Assembly (NCBI GenBank): GCA_902630915.1
Contig: CACOWD010000006.1
Span: 1-38,382 of the forward strand
Direction of reading: 5' to 3'
Length of the DNA: 38,382 nt
Source of the DNA: an uncultured Pelagibacteraceae bacterium
GTDB lineage: Bacteria; Pseudomonadota; Alphaproteobacteria; Pelagibacterales; Pelagibacteraceae
Shown here: in pieces, positions 6,668 to 15,743 of the stretch
How the letters are laid out: each line of letters begins with the position of its first letter
Position numbering within the stretch: position 1 is the first letter of the stretch
The notes under the pieces: model-generated
Told to the model about the DNA's origin: nothing
What the model saw: the letters and a program-made list of their open reading frames with translations, nothing else
Database searches by the model: none
Program-made: the position numbers and the translations under genes

Positions 6668-7542
6668 GGTCTCGGACTTAGAACTTGTTTTTTAAGTTTA
6701 GACTCTCTCATAAAAATAATTACAGAACTTGCAATAATTAAACCAGCTCCTAAAAGAGTTAGTACTTTTGGTATTTCGCCCCAAATGAAATATCCTAATA
6801 ATATTGCAAATACTAAATTTAAATATTTTGTTGGTGTAACTAATGATGCTTCTGCAATTCTCAGTGATACGGTAAGTAAAATATTAGCTACTGAACCAAT
6901 TATACCTGTAAAAATAAGAAGAAAGAGTTCAAATTTTGATGGCATGATCCAGCCAAAAGGAAGTGTTGCTAAACCAACTAACATGCTTAGTAGAGAAAAG
7001 TATAGGGCAATTCTATAGTTAGGTTCAGTAGATGATAAGCTTCTTATGCTTAGAGCTACGCATGCAAAAAAAATACAAAAAATTATTGGAAATAAGTAAT
7101 AAATATTTAAATCGTCATAAGCTGGTTTAACAATCATTAACATTCCAATAAACCCAATGAAAACTGCAGACCATCTTCTTATGCCCACTTTTTCGGATAA
7201 AAAAAATATTGAACCTAAAGTAACGAAAATTGGTCCTCCAAAAGTCAAACTTACAACATCTGCTAAAGGTATCTCTCTTAGTGCAATAAAAAGTGCAACT
7301 ATTGCTAAAGTCCCAGTTACTGCTCTGAAAGCATGTAGTCTAGGTCTGGTAGTTTTATAAAAAGTTTTAAATTCATTCTTAGGTACAAGCATTAATATAG
7401 GTATTAAACCGAAAAAGAATCTTGCAAATAATACTTCACCTACAGGAAACTGGTCTAACCATTTAACACAAGCATCCATCATCGCAAAACATGCAACAGA
7501 TGCTACTCCGTACAATACGCCCAATTGATTTCGCGCTAACAA
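6664..7542 (-). CDS. DMT superfamily transporter (EamA domains)
   Basis: A 292-residue membrane protein with about ten predicted transmembrane helices in two EamA repeats (about residues 5-140 and 150-280). Typical segments are LFARFFFG after helix 1, ALREIPLADVVSLTF, and in the second repeat RIAEASLVTPTKYLNLVFAI. The family mostly exports metabolites or amino acids; the substrate is unknown. The reading frame starts with TTG at 7542, preceded by GAGG at a spacing of 8 bases, and no ATG in the first residues fits better, so TTG is the likely real start. It leads a two-gene operon with the glycosylase and is divergent from msrA. Confidence 0.85.
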   Translation of the reverse strand: MLARNQLGVLYGVASVACFAMMDACVKWLDQFPVGEVLFARFFFGLIPILMLVPKNEFKTFYKTTRPRLHAFRAVTGTLAIVALFIALREIPLADVVSLTFGGPIFVTLGSIFFLSEKVGIRRWSAVFIGFIGMLMIVKPAYDDLNIYYLFPIIFCIFFACVALSIRSLSSTEPNYRIALYFSLLSMLVGLATLPFGWIMPSKFELFLLIFTGIIGSVANILLTVSLRIAEASLVTPTKYLNLVFAILLGYFIWGEIPKVLTLLGAGLIIASSVIIFMRESKLKKQVLSPRP

Positions 7543-7563
7543 TTTAATATCCTCACAGCTCTA

Positions 7564-7569
7564 TATAAT
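7564..7569 (+). promoter_or_regulatory. Probable -10 box giving a leaderless msrA mRNA
   Basis: An exact TATAAT hexamer ends 6 bases before the ATG at 7576, so transcription would begin at the start codon. No Shine-Dalgarno sequence is present. This would drive the four-gene msrA-to-RND operon. Confidence 0.5.
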
Positions 7570-7575
7570 TACTTT

Positions 7576-8022
7576 ATGAAGAAATGTACACTTGCTCTTG
7601 GATGTTTTTGGAAACCTGAGGAAAACTTCAAAAATAAACCAGGTATAATTGAAACAGAAGTTGGCTATGCTGGTGGATTATCAGATAAAGTAACATATGA
7701 AGAAGTATGTAAAGGTGACACAGGTCATGCTGAAGTTGTTAGACTGACCTTTGACGAAAAAACAATTTCATATAAAAAAATTTTAGATTTATTTTTTAAA
7801 ATGCATGATCCTACTCAAAAAGATATGCAATATCCAGATGTTGGAACTCAATACCGAAGTGAAATATTTTATGAGGATGATGTTCAAAAAGCTGAGGCTA
7901 AAGAAATTTTAGAAATTTTTAATAAGGAATTAAATGGAAAAATTCAAACTAATATTTCTCAACTCAAAAATTATTGTAAGGCCGAGGAGTATCACCAGAA
8001 ATATTTAGAAAAAAATAGATAA
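7576..8022 (+). CDS. msrA: Peptide-methionine (S)-S-oxide reductase A
   Basis: A 148-residue cytoplasmic enzyme that reduces the S form of oxidised methionine in proteins and free methionine. The active-site GCFW is at residues 9-12 (Cys10 nucleophile). Downstream are VGYAGG, GHAEVVRL, FFKMHDPTQ and QYRSEIFY, all conserved in MsrA. Cys134 near the C-terminus is a candidate resolving cysteine. The residue after GCFW is Lys-Pro-Glu-Glu rather than the common Gly-x-Glu, a small variation. The ATG appears leaderless. The stop overlaps the next start (TAATG), placing it first in an operon with a sulfurtransferase and an RND pump. Confidence 0.95.
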   Translation: MKKCTLALGCFWKPEENFKNKPGIIETEVGYAGGLSDKVTYEEVCKGDTGHAEVVRLTFDEKTISYKKILDLFFKMHDPTQKDMQYPDVGTQYRSEIFYEDDVQKAEAKEILEIFNKELNGKIQTNISQLKNYCKAEEYHQKYLEKNR

Positions 8023-8834
8023 TGAAGCAGCTTGTTACATCAGAATGGCTAGAAAAAAATATTAATAAAGTCAAAATATTGGATGCTACTTGGTGTTTAC
8101 CAACTTCAGGTAGAAATGCTGAAAAAGAATTTAAAGAAAATCATATCAAAAACTCAATATTTTTTGATATCGATAAAAATTCAAATCAAAATTCTTCATT
8201 ACCCCATATGCTTCCTTCAAATAAAGAATGGGAAAACATTGTCTCTAATTTAGGAATAAATAATTCCGATCGTATAATTATTTATGACAATTCAGATGTT
8301 TTTAGTTCTTGCAGAGTTTGGTATTCGTTTATTTATTTTGGTCATGACCCAAAACTTGTATCAGTTTTAGACGGTAATTTTACAAAATGGTTAAAAGAAA
8401 ATAGAGTTGTGTCAAAAGAAATAAATCAAATTCAAAAAACTAATTATAAAGCTGAAGAAAATACATCTATGGTAATAAATAAAGCCCAGGTTAAAAAAAA
8501 TATATTAGACAAAAAATTTCAATTAATAGATGCTAGAAGCAAAGAGAGATTTTTAGGTTTACAGCCTGAACCTCGAAAAGAATTAAAAAGTGGTCACATT
8601 GAGGGATCTATAAATATACCTTTTCAATTACTTTTAAATGAAGATAGGACGTTCAAAAAAAAAGAGGAGTTAATTAAGATTTTTGATGAGAATGAAATAG
8701 ATGAAAATAAAGATATTGCTTTTACATGCGGATCTGGAATTACGGCTTGTATTTTAGGACTAGCTAATTCTATTATAAGTGGTAAAAAACCTACTGTTTA
8801 TGACGGTTCATGGTCTGAGTATGGATTAGAATAA
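8022..8834 (+). CDS. sseA: Two-domain sulfurtransferase (3-mercaptopyruvate sulfurtransferase / rhodanese)
   Basis: A 270-residue protein with two rhodanese domains. The N-terminal one (about 1-130) is the inactive copy; the C-terminal one (about 145-270) carries the catalytic loop CGSGIT with Cys236. CGSG(I/V)T is the loop of 3-mercaptopyruvate sulfurtransferases, while thiosulfate rhodaneses usually have CRKGVT, so mercaptopyruvate is the likelier donor. QPEPRKELKSGHIEGSINIP is the conserved approach to the second domain. The enzyme moves sulfane sulfur to thiols or cyanide in the cytoplasm. The start overlaps the msrA stop by one base. No signal peptide. Confidence 0.88.
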   Translation: MKQLVTSEWLEKNINKVKILDATWCLPTSGRNAEKEFKENHIKNSIFFDIDKNSNQNSSLPHMLPSNKEWENIVSNLGINNSDRIIIYDNSDVFSSCRVWYSFIYFGHDPKLVSVLDGNFTKWLKENRVVSKEINQIQKTNYKAEENTSMVINKAQVKKNILDKKFQLIDARSKERFLGLQPEPRKELKSGHIEGSINIPFQLLLNEDRTFKKKEELIKIFDENEIDENKDIAFTCGSGITACILGLANSIISGKKPTVYDGSWSEYGLE

Positions 8835-8837
8835 AAA

Positions 8838-9707
8838 ATGAAAGCATCAAAATTAAAAGTTTTCCTTATTATTTTCTTTATTGCAATTTTTGCAATTATA
8901 GCTGCGAGACATTTTATTGGTTTGCACTTCAAGAAAAAATTTAGTGTGAGACCAGCACCGGGGGTAATCGTTGAACAAGTTGAAAAATCTATATTTTACA
9001 AAAGTATTGAAACTTTTGGAACAGCGATTGCACAAAATTCAAAAACTTACAGAATAAAAACTGATGAAGTTGTTGGAAAACTAAATATTGATAATAGATT
9101 TGTAAAAAAAGGTGAAATAATCCTAAGCCTCGAAAACGGAGAAAAAATTATTGCAGATTTTGCGGGTAAATTAGGCAAAAGAGAAATTGCCCAAGGAGTT
9201 TTGGGTTCAGAAAGTTTAATTGTAACTTTGGATGATCTAAAAAAAATAGTAATAGATATCAAAGTTCCAGAAAATTATGTAAGTATACTCAAAACAGGTT
9301 TAAAGGCAGAAATAACAAGTTCAGCATTTAAGAAAACTTTTAAAGGAAAAGTTCACACAATAAGTTCCAGAATAGATCCTTCTACAAGGTCAATTTTATC
9401 CAGAGTTTTAGTAGATAATTCCGATTTTAAAATCATTCCTGGGCAACTAATGACGGTAAAAGTAATATACGATGAAATTAATCAAATTGGAGTCCCTGAA
9501 AGTGCTGTTACAATACAAGGAAGTACAGCTTTTGTTTATACAGTAACAGGTGATATTGCCGAGAAAAAAAACATTGAGATTGGAAAAAGAAATTTTGGAA
9601 AAGTTTCTGTTTTATCAGGAATAAATGAGGGCGATCTTGTTATTACAGAGGGCGTTTCAAAAGTAAGAAATAAAGCTAAAATAAAAATTATAAATTCTCA
9701 AAATTAA
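8838..9707 (+). CDS. RND efflux periplasmic adaptor (membrane fusion protein), without the alpha-hairpin
   Basis: A 289-residue inner-membrane-anchored periplasmic protein (hydrophobic segment about residues 7-25). It links an RND pump to an outer membrane channel. The lipoyl half-motifs are GKLNIDNRFVKKGEIILSLE and FAGKLGKREIAQGVLG; here they are separated by fewer than ten residues, whereas in AcrA-type adaptors a coiled-coil hairpin of roughly 60-100 residues lies between them. The beta-barrel (VPENYVSILKTGLKAEI, then RIDPSTRSILSRVLVDN and PGQLMTVKV) and membrane-proximal domains (VPESAV) are intact. The gene follows sseA by 3 bases and abuts the pump gene. Confidence 0.88.
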   Translation: MKASKLKVFLIIFFIAIFAIIAARHFIGLHFKKKFSVRPAPGVIVEQVEKSIFYKSIETFGTAIAQNSKTYRIKTDEVVGKLNIDNRFVKKGEIILSLENGEKIIADFAGKLGKREIAQGVLGSESLIVTLDDLKKIVIDIKVPENYVSILKTGLKAEITSSAFKKTFKGKVHTISSRIDPSTRSILSRVLVDNSDFKIIPGQLMTVKVIYDEINQIGVPESAVTIQGSTAFVYTVTGDIAEKKNIEIGKRNFGKVSVLSGINEGDLVITEGVSKVRNKAKIKIINSQN

Positions 9708-12700
9708 ATGTTTTTAACGGACTTATCTATAAAAAGGCCTGTCGTAGCTTCAGTAATGAGTTTGGTATTAGTGATATTTGGTCTTGTAACTTTTCAAGAA
9801 ATTCCAACTGATGAATTACCTGATGTGCAACCTCCTGTAGTAACTATTCAAACTGAGTACAGGGGTGCGTCGGCAGAAATTGTTGATACTCAAATAACTC
9901 AAAAAATTGAAGATTTTGTTGGAGGAACACCTGGCCTAGAAACAATAGACTCTTTTAGTGAAGATGAAAGTTCAAGAATAACACTTACATTTGAAACTAG
10001 TCTAGACTTAGATGACGTTGCTAACGATGTGAGGAGCTCTGTATCTAGAGTGTTAGATAATTTACCGGAGGGGGCGGCACAGCCTGAAATTTTTAAACAA
10101 AGTGCAGCAATGAGAACTGTTATGTGGTTGTCTTTCAATTCTGAAACAATGACTGATTTGGAGTTAACTGATTATGCCGATAGATATTTGACTGATACTT
10201 TCTCTACTGTTGACGGCGTAGGCAGAGTACGTCTTGGTGGTGAAAGAGAGCTTTCACTTAGAGTTTGGCTGGATCCAATCGCTTTAGCTGCAAGAGATCT
10301 TACCACTCAAGAAGTTGAGACGGTTCTTAGAAGAGAAAATACAGAGTTCCCAGCTGGTCGAATTGAGTCAAAAGATATTGATCTGACTATTAAGCTAGAT
10401 AAAGCATACAATGAGTTAAAAAATTATAAAAGTCTTCCGCTTAAAAGAGCTAAAGATGGTTCAATCATAACTTTATCAGATGTTTCGAGAATTGAATTAG
10501 GAGCCGAGTCTACAAGAACTCTCTTTAAAGGTAACGGAAAACAAGTTGTTGGTATAGGTATATATCAACAATCAGATGCGAACACTATCGCTGTAGCTAA
10601 TGGTATCAAAAAAAAGATAAAAGAATTAAAACCCAGTTTACCACCAGATACCACCTTGGAAGTATCATTTGACAGAAGTAATTATATTAAGACAGCTATT
10701 AAAGAAGTTTACAAAACTCTAATAATTGCTTTAGTTCTTGTAACTATTATTATTTATTTATTTTTAGGAAATTTAAGAGCTTTAATTGTTCCTCTAATAG
10801 CACTACCTGTTTCATTAATCTCAACGTTTTTATCAATTTATATTTTTGATTTTTCAATAAATCTTTTTACTTTGATGGCTTTAGTTCTAGCGATTGGTAT
10901 TGTAGTTGATGATGCAATTGTAATGCTGGAAAATATTGTAAGGAGGATAGAGTTAGGAGATACACCTTTAGTTGCAGCTTACAAAGGTGCAAAACAGGTT
11001 TCATTTGCAATTATAGCCACAACGGTTGTGTTGGTAGCTGTTTTTATCCCTTTAATTTTTATAAAAGGAATTACTGGAGTTCTTTTTACCCAAACAGCAA
11101 TAACACTTGCGTCAGCCGTAATTATTTCTAGCTTCGTTGCGCTATCATTAAGCCCAATGCTAGCAAGTAAATTTTTGCAAAAAAATATGCAAAAATCAAA
11201 AATAGTTTTAAAATTTGAGAAATTTTTAAAAAATCTTACCTATCTTTATAAAGTTTCATTATTAAGTTGGATAAAGAAAAGAAAAACAATAACTATTTTT
11301 TTGTTAGGAACGCTTGCTCTAACAATATTCTTTTTTAATTTTGCTAAAAAAGAGTTGATTGCTCCAGAGGATAGAGGCGCCTTTTTTGTAATTATTAAGG
11401 CTCCACAAGGATCAGGTTTTAATTTTACCAAAGATAGGGCAGAGGAAATTGAAGAATTATTATTGCCAAGCGTTGGGAATGGTGAATATAGAAAATTAAT
11501 AATGCGAGTTCCTGGTTTTGGAAAATCTGCTAAGCAAGTAAATAGTGGATTTATAATTGTCCTTTTGGAACCTTGGGCCAAAAGGGATCGTCATGGTGTT
11601 GAGATAATGAGGGAATCTTTTGGAAAAATTTCGAAAGTGCCTGGTGTTTTGGCTTTCCCAATTATGCCTCAAGGAATAAGAACAGGCGGAGTAGAAAGCC
11701 CTGTACAATTTGTTGTTTTGGGTAATACCTATGAACAATTAATTGAATGGAAAGAGATAATTAAGAGGGAGGCAAGAAAAAATCCTGGTCTTACGTCTAT
11801 TCAAGATGATTTTGATCTAAACAAACCTCAATTAAATGTGAAGATAGATCAAAGAAAGGCTGCTGACCTAGGGGTTTCAACAGAAGATATTGGAAAAACT
11901 ATAGAAACAATTTTTGGATCAAAAAAAGTAACAAACTTTACAAGGGATGGGAAAGAGTATTCTATTATTTTGCAAGGTGACATCAAGGATAGGCAAGAGC
12001 CAGATAGTATAAGTAAGGTTTTTGTGAGATCCAAAAATAATGGAAAGCTTGTATCTGTATCAAATTTGGTTGTTTACGATGAAGAAGGTCAATCTCCCTT
12101 CTTAGCAAGATACAATAGGCAAAAATCAGTTACTATCTCAGCAAGGCTTGTTGGAGACTATTCACTAGACGAGGCTCTTAAGTTTTTAGTAGGTGTTGTA
12201 GAACAAAATACGCCTCAAGCAAGAATTGCTTATAAAGGTGAAAGTGAGGAATATAAAAAAACAAATACTGAACTTTACGTAATATTTGCTTTAGCGTTAA
12301 TTACTGCGTACTTAGCCATGAGTGCTCAGTTTGAAAGTTGGAGGCATCCACTAACAATTATGTTAACAGTTCCTATGGCTATTCTTGGAGGTTTAATTGG
12401 TCTTTTAGTAGTTGGCTCCTCATTAAATGTTTATAGCCAAATTGCATTAATCATTCTAATTGGTTTATCAGCAAAGAATGGGATACTGATTGTTGAATTC
12501 GCAAATCAACTAAGAAAAGAGGGAAAAAGTTTAGAAGTTGCTGTTTTTGAAGCAGCAGCTATTAGATTAAGACCTATTCTTATGACAAGTATCTCAACAA
12601 TTATTGGAGTTTTGCCGCTAATTCTAGGAACTGGTCCAGGTGAGGCAAGTCGGTTAACTGTTGGAATAACAATTTTTGGTGGAATGTTGTTCTCAACTTT

Positions 12701-12803
12701 TTTTACCCTTTACGTGATTCCCACTGTTTATACAATTGTTGGAAGAGGAACTAAGAGGATTGATGCTGTTGAAATTGAATTACAGAAACAACTTAAAAAA
12801 TAA
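9708..12803 (+). CDS. RND multidrug efflux transporter, AcrB/HAE1 type
   Basis: A 1031-residue inner-membrane proton-driven pump of normal AcrB length with two six-helix halves and two large periplasmic loops. The N-terminus IKRPVVASVMSLVLVIFG is typical. The proton relay is present: Asp401 and Asp402 in GIVVDDAIVMLEN (helix 4) and Lys923 in GLSAKNGILIVEF (helix 10). Substrates are likely hydrophobic or amphiphilic compounds; the real ones are unknown. Its ATG directly follows the TAA of the adaptor gene. No TolC-like channel gene is nearby. Its 3' end overlaps the convergent lipoprotein gene by 11 bases, and no terminator hairpin is visible there. Confidence 0.93.
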   Translation: MFLTDLSIKRPVVASVMSLVLVIFGLVTFQEIPTDELPDVQPPVVTIQTEYRGASAEIVDTQITQKIEDFVGGTPGLETIDSFSEDESSRITLTFETSLDLDDVANDVRSSVSRVLDNLPEGAAQPEIFKQSAAMRTVMWLSFNSETMTDLELTDYADRYLTDTFSTVDGVGRVRLGGERELSLRVWLDPIALAARDLTTQEVETVLRRENTEFPAGRIESKDIDLTIKLDKAYNELKNYKSLPLKRAKDGSIITLSDVSRIELGAESTRTLFKGNGKQVVGIGIYQQSDANTIAVANGIKKKIKELKPSLPPDTTLEVSFDRSNYIKTAIKEVYKTLIIALVLVTIIIYLFLGNLRALIVPLIALPVSLISTFLSIYIFDFSINLFTLMALVLAIGIVVDDAIVMLENIVRRIELGDTPLVAAYKGAKQVSFAIIATTVVLVAVFIPLIFIKGITGVLFTQTAITLASAVIISSFVALSLSPMLASKFLQKNMQKSKIVLKFEKFLKNLTYLYKVSLLSWIKKRKTITIFLLGTLALTIFFFNFAKKELIAPEDRGAFFVIIKAPQGSGFNFTKDRAEEIEELLLPSVGNGEYRKLIMRVPGFGKSAKQVNSGFIIVLLEPWAKRDRHGVEIMRESFGKISKVPGVLAFPIMPQGIRTGGVESPVQFVVLGNTYEQLIEWKEIIKREARKNPGLTSIQDDFDLNKPQLNVKIDQRKAADLGVSTEDIGKTIETIFGSKKVTNFTRDGKEYSIILQGDIKDRQEPDSISKVFVRSKNNGKLVSVSNLVVYDEEGQSPFLARYNRQKSVTISARLVGDYSLDEALKFLVGVVEQNTPQARIAYKGESEEYKKTNTELYVIFALALITAYLAMSAQFESWRHPLTIMLTVPMAILGGLIGLLVVGSSLNVYSQIALIILIGLSAKNGILIVEFANQLRKEGKSLEVAVFEAAAIRLRPILMTSISTIIGVLPLILGTGPGEASRLTVGITIFGGMLFSTFFTLYVIPTVYTIVGRGTKRIDAVEIELQKQLKK

Positions 12804-13392
12804 TATATTTATTTTTATCAAGATTTTTTTTGCAAAGAGTTAATTGTTTTCTATATTTGCTTGCCATATCCCTAACTGACTTTGCATATATGATAGCTTT
12901 TTTATCTTTATAGTAATTTTTATAATCTCCCCATCCCTTATAATAAGCTAAATATTGTCGATAAGGATCTTTTTTTGAAATTTTTAATATCTTATTTGTT
13001 TTATGTATATACCATCCTATAAAATCTACTGAGTCTTTAAACCTCGCTCTTGTAGCTAGTGGATTATTTGTTTCTCTTTTATATTGCTCCCAGGTTCCCT
13101 TTACTGCTTGAGAATATCCAAATGAAGATGAAGGTCTTTTAAATGGTATTATTTTAAATAATTTAGTTCTTGGTGGTTTTGCAAGCCAATTAAAGTCACT
13201 TTCTTTTTTAACAAAAGCTAATTGTAAATGTATAGGTGCTCCCCATTTTTCGTAGGAAGATTTAGAATGTTTATACCACAAATACCTTTCTTCAAAAATT
13301 GCGCAACTATTTTGAGTATTTTTCGGAATTGATGAGCATGCACCTAAAATAATAAATATTAAGATGGATACTATCTTTTTAAAAGGAATCAC
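12793..13392 (-). CDS. Lytic transglycosylase-like lipoprotein (SLT domain)
   Basis: A 199-residue protein with a lipoprotein signal (LGAC, acylated Cys19). The domain resembles the SLT (Slt/lysozyme-like) fold: VKKESDF carries the candidate catalytic Glu64, followed by SSSFGYSQAVKGTWEQYK and later YYKGWGDY. These enzymes cleave the MurNAc-GlcNAc bond of peptidoglycan, forming 1,6-anhydro ends; lipid anchoring would place it at the outer membrane. The start codon is GTG with no Shine-Dalgarno sequence; 20 bases separate it from the upstream nuclease gene, suggesting one transcript. Catalytic activity is inferred from the Glu and Gly-Tyr-Ser-Gln spacing. Confidence 0.75.
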   Translation of the reverse strand: MIPFKKIVSILIFIILGACSSIPKNTQNSCAIFEERYLWYKHSKSSYEKWGAPIHLQLAFVKKESDFNWLAKPPRTKLFKIIPFKRPSSSFGYSQAVKGTWEQYKRETNNPLATRARFKDSVDFIGWYIHKTNKILKISKKDPYRQYLAYYKGWGDYKNYYKDKKAIIYAKSVRDMASKYRKQLTLCKKNLDKNKYIIF

Positions 13393-13412
13393 TTAGTAAT
13401 TTATACTAAAAA

Positions 13413-13910
13413 TTAGTTAAGCTTTCTCCATTTTTCTGGGTTCATAAACTTCCCTTGCCACATTCCTAATTTATTTTCTTTTGCAAAATCTTCATCTATT
13501 ACATATTTTTTAGAGTATTTTCTGTATGCTATTGCAAGTCCGTTTCTTACCATCCATCGATTTAAGTTTGTGTTCCCCTTAAAGCAGGTAGCGATATATC
13601 TTTTGTATCTGTCTTTAGATGTAGATATACATTTAATTTCTGAATCATTTATTTTAGCAATCAATTTATCTTTTGAAATTTTCCCGCAGCTATAGTCTTT
13701 ATAAAATGTAAAACCGATTATATACGATATTTTTAAAGACTCTTTTTTGCATTGTTGCTTCATCTCTGGAGCATCTATACCCTCTAGTCTAAATTTATAA
13801 TTATTTATATGGATTGTATCTCCATCTACAATTTTTGGAATACCAGATACTTCATCTGCTATAACATTGGAAATCCAAAATAAAAATATTATTATAATGC
13901 CTTTAAACAT
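13413..13910 (-). CDS. Secreted staphylococcal-nuclease-like (TNase) protein
   Basis: A 165-residue protein with a signal peptide (hydrophobic residues 4-17, cleavage probably near 18) and one SNase OB-fold domain. Catalytic counterparts of staphylococcal nuclease are visible: Arg41 and Glu49 in FRLEGIDAPE, and Arg104 in DRYKRYIA. VDGDTI is the usual calcium/nucleotide region. The C-terminal segment NPEKWRKLN is common in bacterial homologues. It probably degrades extracellular or periplasmic nucleic acid, which would release phosphate and nucleosides. Its start overlaps the VanZ-like gene by 8 bases. Four further Cys residues suggest disulfides in the periplasm. Confidence 0.87.
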   Translation of the reverse strand: MFKGIIIIFLFWISNVIADEVSGIPKIVDGDTIHINNYKFRLEGIDAPEMKQQCKKESLKISYIIGFTFYKDYSCGKISKDKLIAKINDSEIKCISTSKDRYKRYIATCFKGNTNLNRWMVRNGLAIAYRKYSKKYVIDEDFAKENKLGMWQGKFMNPEKWRKLN

Positions 13911-14295
13911 TTAATTTTTTAATAAATTTAAATATAAAATAAGCCATCAATACTCCCAAGCTATTTGCATATAAGTCGTTAAGTTCAAATGCTCTATTAG
14001 GAATAAAATAATGCAATAACTCTAAAATTATTGAAATTAAAAATAAAAAAGAAAAGCTATTTATAAATTTTCTTTGGTTGGTTCGAAATATTAGACCTAA
14101 AATACTTAAATAGAAAAAAAATACTAAGTGATTAATAGAGGATCCTATTGGATTCGAAATAAAATCAGGTTGTTTTCCAAAATTACTGTATAAAAAATAA
14201 CCAATTAAACTTCCTGGGAACAAATAAAGTATTAATAGAATTATAAATGAAAGATAGAATAAATATTTTGAAGTAGAAAATATAGTATTTTTCAT
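13903..14295 (-). CDS. VanZ-like membrane protein
   Basis: A 130-residue protein with about four transmembrane helices. The C-terminal ELLHYFIPNRAFELNDLYAN, followed by a Gly-containing helix, is the conserved VanZ core (acidic and His/Arg residues at the ends of helices). VanZ from enterococci gives low-level teicoplanin resistance; in proteobacteria the role is unknown, and no van cluster is present here. It is first in a minus-strand set with the nuclease and the SLT lipoprotein, all envelope proteins. It is divergent from gpmA with 40 bases between starts. Confidence 0.75.
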   Translation of the reverse strand: MKNTIFSTSKYLFYLSFIILLILYLFPGSLIGYFLYSNFGKQPDFISNPIGSSINHLVFFFYLSILGLIFRTNQRKFINSFSFLFLISIILELLHYFIPNRAFELNDLYANSLGVLMAYFIFKFIKKLNV

Positions 14296-14306
14296 TTAAA
14301 TTTTTA

Positions 14307-14312
14307 TATAAT
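14307..14312 (+). promoter_or_regulatory. Probable -10 box for gpmA
   Basis: An exact TATAAT hexamer lies 23 bases before the ATG at 14336, which would give a leader of about 15 bases. No convincing -35 or Shine-Dalgarno sequence was found. In AT-rich DNA chance matches are common, so confidence is limited. Confidence 0.35.
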
Positions 14313-14335
14313 ACATAATAACTTAATTAACTTAT

Positions 14336-15055
14336 ATGAGTAAACTAATCTTAACAAGACATGGTCAGAGTATCTGGAATGCTGAAAATAGATTTACGGG
14401 CTGGGTAGATGTTGATCTTTCAGAGAAAGGTAAAGAAGAAGCAAAAAAATCAGGTGAGTTAATTAGTAAATTGAATATTAAAATTGATATTAGTTATACT
14501 TCATATCTTAAAAGAGCTATTGAAACTCTCACAATTATCTTAAAAACATTAAATTTATCCCTAAAGTTTAATACTGCTTGGGAATTAAATGAAAGACATT
14601 ATGGGTCATTAACAGGTTTAAATAAGGAGGAAACAAAAAATAAAATTGGTGAAGAGCAATTTAAAAAATATAGAAGGTCTTGGGACGTGGCGCCTCCACT
14701 CATGGCTAAAGATAGTAATTACCTTGAAAATTTCAGCCCTTTAAACGGTGGAATTCCCAAAAATAAAATTCCTTTGACCGAATCCCTAAAGAACACTTAC
14801 GAAAGAGTAATTCCTTTTTATGATATTGAAATAAATAAAAATTTGAAAGATGGAAAAAATATCTTGATATCAGCTCATGGAAATTCATTAAGAGCATTGT
14901 GTAAATATCTATTCAGGATTTCAGATACAAGAATTAATGATCTTGAAATTCCAACAGGAAATCCTCTGATAATTGAATTTGATAATCAATTAAAAATTCT
15001 AAAATATTATTATCTAGATGAGTCAAGATCTAAAACTATAATTTTTAATCAATAG
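14336..15055 (+). CDS. gpmA: 2,3-bisphosphoglycerate-dependent phosphoglycerate mutase
   Basis: A 239-residue glycolytic/gluconeogenic enzyme interconverting 3- and 2-phosphoglycerate. The phosphohistidine motif LTRHGQSIWN is at residues 5-14 (His8), followed by RFTGWVDVDLSEKG. ELNERHYGSLTGLNK and the second catalytic histidine in SAHGNSLRAL are conserved. Length fits the dPGM family. The gene stands alone on the plus strand. Its 3' end overlaps the convergent nucleotidyltransferase gene by 11 bases. Confidence 0.95.
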   Translation: MSKLILTRHGQSIWNAENRFTGWVDVDLSEKGKEEAKKSGELISKLNIKIDISYTSYLKRAIETLTIILKTLNLSLKFNTAWELNERHYGSLTGLNKEETKNKIGEEQFKKYRRSWDVAPPLMAKDSNYLENFSPLNGGIPKNKIPLTESLKNTYERVIPFYDIEINKNLKDGKNILISAHGNSLRALCKYLFRISDTRINDLEIPTGNPLIIEFDNQLKILKYYYLDESRSKTIIFNQ

Positions 15056-15743
15056 AATTTAAAGAAGATATTTTTTCGAACATTTCCAAGGTATTTAAAT
15101 GGTAAAATTTTTGATTACTTTCCAATCCACCAAGATTGTTTTCATTTATTAATTTTGTCCAAACTTCATTCATAGAAAAAATATCTTTATCAAAAAAGAC
15201 TAGATGATCATTTTTTATTATTTGTAGACCAGTAAAAATATATTCGTTCTGCTCATCTTTTGAAATTAAATTTTTATTTAAATTAAAATCACCCTTAAAA
15301 GAATTATCGAAAGATAATTTTTTTTTCACCATTAATAAACATGGTCTTTTATTTACGAAATACTCTTTTTCCAAAGATTTAACTTCATCAGAATATTTAT
15401 TACTCCAAAGTGTATCTGGATTAATTACAAAAAAAGGGTTGTCCTTAAATTCTCTTGCTCCTTTTTTCACTCCCCCGCCCGTATCTAATAGTAAATTTTT
15501 TTCACTTGATATTTTTATTTTCACCTCTGTTTTAAAATTTGAGATAAATTTTTCGATTTGTTCAGCAAGATGATGAGTATTAACACTTATCTCTATTACG
15601 CCATGATTGATTAGAAGATTGATAGCTCTCTGAAGCAAAGTGACACCTCCTATCTCTAATAGTGATTTTGGTTTTTTATTTGTGAGAGGCTGCATTCTTT
15701 TTCCTAAGCCTGCAGCTAGTATCATTCCATGTTTTATTTTCAT
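15045..15743 (-). CDS. murU: Sugar-1-phosphate nucleotidyltransferase, MurU-like
   Basis: A 232-residue nucleotidyltransferase with the N-terminal signature ILAAGLGKRMQPLT and KPKSLLEIGG (residues 8-34), and a metal-binding NPDTLW near residue 110. Best fit by length and context is MurU, which makes UDP-MurNAc from MurNAc-1-phosphate in the AmgK/MurU cell-wall recycling route of pseudomonads and alphaproteobacteria. It overlaps the kinase gene before it by 4 bases (ATGA), which supports a two-step pathway. Mannose-1-phosphate or glucose-1-phosphate enzymes share the same motifs, so the substrate is inferred from the kinase neighbour. Confidence 0.75.
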   Translation of the reverse strand: MKIKHGMILAAGLGKRMQPLTNKKPKSLLEIGGVTLLQRAINLLINHGVIEISVNTHHLAEQIEKFISNFKTEVKIKISSEKNLLLDTGGGVKKGAREFKDNPFFVINPDTLWSNKYSDEVKSLEKEYFVNKRPCLLMVKKKLSFDNSFKGDFNLNKNLISKDEQNEYIFTGLQIIKNDHLVFFDKDIFSMNEVWTKLINENNLGGLESNQKFYHLNTLEMFEKISSLNSID

